A DNA stretch of 64,000 bases from Streptomyces chartreusis (GTDB taxonomy: Bacteria; Actinomycetota; Actinomycetes; Streptomycetales; Streptomycetaceae). This document shows, piece by piece, positions 62,362-64,000 of the stretch. The position numbers were made by a program, and so were the translations under genes. The stretch is from NCBI RefSeq assembly GCF_008704715.1, contig NZ_CP023689.1, forward strand, positions 8,804,001 to 8,868,000. The letters run 5' to 3'. The stretch's first letter is position 1. Each line of letters opens with the position of its first letter. The notes under the pieces are model-generated. The model was not told the DNA's origin. It did no database searches and was given only the letters and a program-made list of their open reading frames with translations.

Positions 62362-62931
62362 TCAAGCCGGAACTCGCGTGGACCGGTATCGCATCGAGAT
62401 GGCTCCCGACCGGAACTCACGGCGATCCACGAGCTCGACCTGGATGCGCTCGCGCAGACCGGCGAGCAACGTCGGCCCGTGCCCGGCAAGGACCGGCTGT
62501 ACAAGGAACTCGTACTCGTCGATCAGTCCCAGGTCTGCCAACGCCAGGGGGAGCGTCACGCCGCCCACCCACAGGCCCTCGCCTGGCTCCTGCTTGAGCC
62601 GCTGAACCGCTTGCCCCAAGTCGCCCCGCAGCAGCTCAGCATTCCAATCAGCCTCGCTCAGTGTGCTCGACACGACGTACTTCTCCGCCCGGTCGATGCT
62701 CTCGGCGAAGGGGACCTCCCACTCACTCATCCAGTCAGGCCACGTGCCCGTGGACGGCTTCCGCCACGCCGACTCCATCATCTCGTAGGTCACCCGGCCG
62801 AATAGCAGGGCATCGGCTCGTTCCATCTCGGCGGTCCAGTAGCGCATCGACTCCTCGTCCGGCGGGAGCCCTGCCTCGTGATGGCAGCAGCCGTCGAGCG
62901 TGACGTTGATCGAGTATCGAAGTGGTCTCAT
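62362..62931 (-). CDS. Dihydrofolate-reductase-like (RibD_C) protein
   Basis: 189 residues from ATG 62931 behind GGGAGAG. 'LRYSINVTLDGCCHHEAG', 'ADALLFGRVTYEMMESAW', 'KYVVSSTLSEADWNAELLRGD', 'LWVGGVTLPLALADLGLIDEYEFLVQPVLAGHGPTLL' are standard for the Streptomyces YyaP/DHFR-like reductase family. Binds NADPH; substrate unknown. The 296 bases upstream hold no recognised gene; a short well-biased frame there ('FKLAISNDASDAFPH') may be debris. Confidence 0.88.
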   Translation of the reverse strand: MRPLRYSINVTLDGCCHHEAGLPPDEESMRYWTAEMERADALLFGRVTYEMMESAWRKPSTGTWPDWMSEWEVPFAESIDRAEKYVVSSTLSEADWNAELLRGDLGQAVQRLKQEPGEGLWVGGVTLPLALADLGLIDEYEFLVQPVLAGHGPTLLAGLRERIQVELVDRREFRSGAISMRYRSTRVPA

Positions 62932-63227
62932 CTCGCTGCTCTCCCTCGATACGCGCTCCGAGTTCACCGGACCGTATTCAGACGATTGTCGGCGCCATTT
63001 CTGATCGGCGCTCCGATCGGACCTACTCAACACCGTTGCGATGCAAATTGCTGTCGGGAGAGAAGTCCACGGCCACCTGGTCGAGCCTGATGCCGTCCCC
63101 CTGCTCGTCACGGCGCAGCGTGCTGTGCGGGAAGGCGTCGCTGGCGTCGTTGCTGATGGCCAGCTTGAACCCGGGCTCCACGGCATTTCCGCAGCCGGCA
63201 TGTCGCTGACCATCGGCAGCCGGTGGC

Positions 63228-64000
63228 CTACTTGGTGGCCCAGTAGCCCAAGCTGTTCCGGTCCCCCTCTGCTGCCCGGCGTGGCGCGTCCGGCGATCCC
63301 AGCAGACCGTACGGCAGATATCCGGACCGGACACCGAGGTCCCAGCCATGGATCTGGACGGCGAGGCAGGCCAGGGCGAGGGTGCCTAGGGGGAGGAGGG
63401 ACCGGGGTGCGGGATCACCTTCGGCCTCGACGCTCTCCCGGTACGCGACCAGCCGGGCGACGAGGGCGTCCTCGAAGGCGTGCTGATCGTCGTCGAGGAG
63501 TACGCGGAGCAGCCGCTGGTCCGCGCTCAGCGCGTCGCCGACCTCGTCGAGCCGGCGGGCGGCCTCCGCGCGCTCCCCGGCGTCGGGCTTGCGCAGCGGA
63601 ACCGTCGGCCAGTCGCGGGGCAGATGCCCGGCCGCCTCGGTGAGATAGGGGCACAGGGCGTCCATGGCGGCGAGGTCCGCGGGGTCGGAGACGGAGGTGT
63701 AGCGGTTGTAAGGCACGCCGTTACGGATGGCGGGCGCGTAGTCGCCGCGCAGCAGCAGCCCGGTGACCCGCTCCCGGTCCCACACATGCCCGCTGACGAC
63801 ACACATCTCGAACATGTCGAGCCAGGTCCGCGCGGTCGGCGCTTCCTTGACGACGTCCCGGAAGGTGATGGGACCGTCCCCGAACTCGTCGTCGTCCGGG
63901 TCCGTGCTGATCCGCTCCCCGACGAGGGGGAACCGGAGTTCCTGGTCCCCGTCCGGGAAGCACATGATGCTCAGCACTCCGTGCACACACTCTGCGGCGG
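63228..64000 (-). CDS. Immunity-protein-like gene (Imm49-like), 5' end outside window
   Basis: At least 252 residues; the frame stays open to the window edge, so the true start may lie beyond 64000 (in-frame GTG at 63986, ATG 63965). All-alpha, acidic C-terminal half: 'APTARTWLDMFEMCVVSGHVWDRERVTGLLLRGDYAPAIRNGVPYNRY', 'LLRVLLDDDQHAFEDALVARLVAYRESVEAEG', 'LALACLAVQIHGWDLGVRSGYLPYGLLGSP'. This fits the Imm49-type immunity family found beside polymorphic toxins (from memory). No toxin lies inside the window; one may lie past the edge. Confidence 0.5.
   Translation of the reverse strand, partial: AAECVHGVLSIMCFPDGDQELRFPLVGERISTDPDDDEFGDGPITFRDVVKEAPTARTWLDMFEMCVVSGHVWDRERVTGLLLRGDYAPAIRNGVPYNRYTSVSDPADLAAMDALCPYLTEAAGHLPRDWPTVPLRKPDAGERAEAARRLDEVGDALSADQRLLRVLLDDDQHAFEDALVARLVAYRESVEAEGDPAPRSLLPLGTLALACLAVQIHGWDLGVRSGYLPYGLLGSPDAPRRAAEGDRNSLGYWATK

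Noticed and set aside
62932..63227. Minus-strand frame 'FKLAISNDASDAFPH' upstream of the DHFR-like gene
   Set aside because: Possible debris but no recognisable family; left uncalled.

Overview
The window is chromosomal DNA from a high-G+C actinomycete, almost certainly Streptomyces. Evidence: GTG and TTG starts are common, codon third positions are almost always G or C, PucR, TetR, Lrp and HxlR regulators are dense, there is an F420-dependent oxidoreductase, and the initiator tRNA lacks an encoded CCA. Coordinates and motifs were read from the sequence; family names are recognition from memory, without database searches.

1-14.3 kb is ordinary accessory-core sequence: a two-domain TerD protein, a hopanoid-type glycosyltransferase, a Glu/Asp racemase-like protein, a PH-like membrane protein, an O-antigen-ligase-like protein, apolipoprotein N-acyltransferase, a Nudix hydrolase, a 3-hydroxybutyrate-dehydrogenase-like SDR with a GAF/PucR regulator and an MHS-type transporter, then two tandem paralogous secreted RTX-repeat proteins.

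15-25.3 kb looks like a catabolic locus: cytochrome P450 (next to a decayed antisense P450 piece), an SCO6745-type protein, an epoxide-hydrolase-like enzyme, a thiolase split by a one-base deletion, a HAD hydrolase, a TetR regulator, and a NitT/TauT-type ABC importer with an F420-dependent LLM oxidoreductase. A perfect TetR-type palindrome lies between the two divergent arms.

25.5-36 kb holds a secreted subtilisin-type protease, a divergent pair of HATPase and STAS sigma-control proteins, a truncated aldo-keto reductase, a secreted beta-propeller, a lipoprotein-like protein, a duplicated oxidoreductase scrap, a membrane desaturase with its ferredoxin reductase and a divergent PucR regulator, an acetyltransferase, and the initiator tRNA with a strong terminator.

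36-51.7 kb is a plastic region littered with transposase fragments (IS630 and several different IS5-type pieces) between small regulator-plus-enzyme modules with recognisable operators: TetR/quinone oxidoreductase, TetR/hemerythrin-SDR, HxlR/hydrolase. It includes a membrane-anchored P-loop ATPase with a helical-repeat tail (46.4-48.5 kb), surrounded by at least two decayed genes (a helical-repeat piece and a membrane/coiled-coil protein), a DUF1036-like protein, and what may be the remains of an integrated plasmid-like element.

51.9-64 kb has an amidohydrolase, a divergent PLP lyase/Lrp pair, a PhzF protein, a divergent SDR/TetR pair with duplicated operators, a MerR regulator, a ParB-fold-like hypothetical, a GNAT acetyltransferase, an ABC-transporter scrap, a DHFR-like reductase, and an immunity-protein-like gene that runs off the window edge.

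No CRISPR array, rRNA or intact insertion sequence was seen. The best candidate for something undescribed is the membrane ATPase island at 46.4-49.6 kb; the best-supported unusual observations are the frameshifted thiolase, the rearranged oxidoreductase duplication and the operator series.
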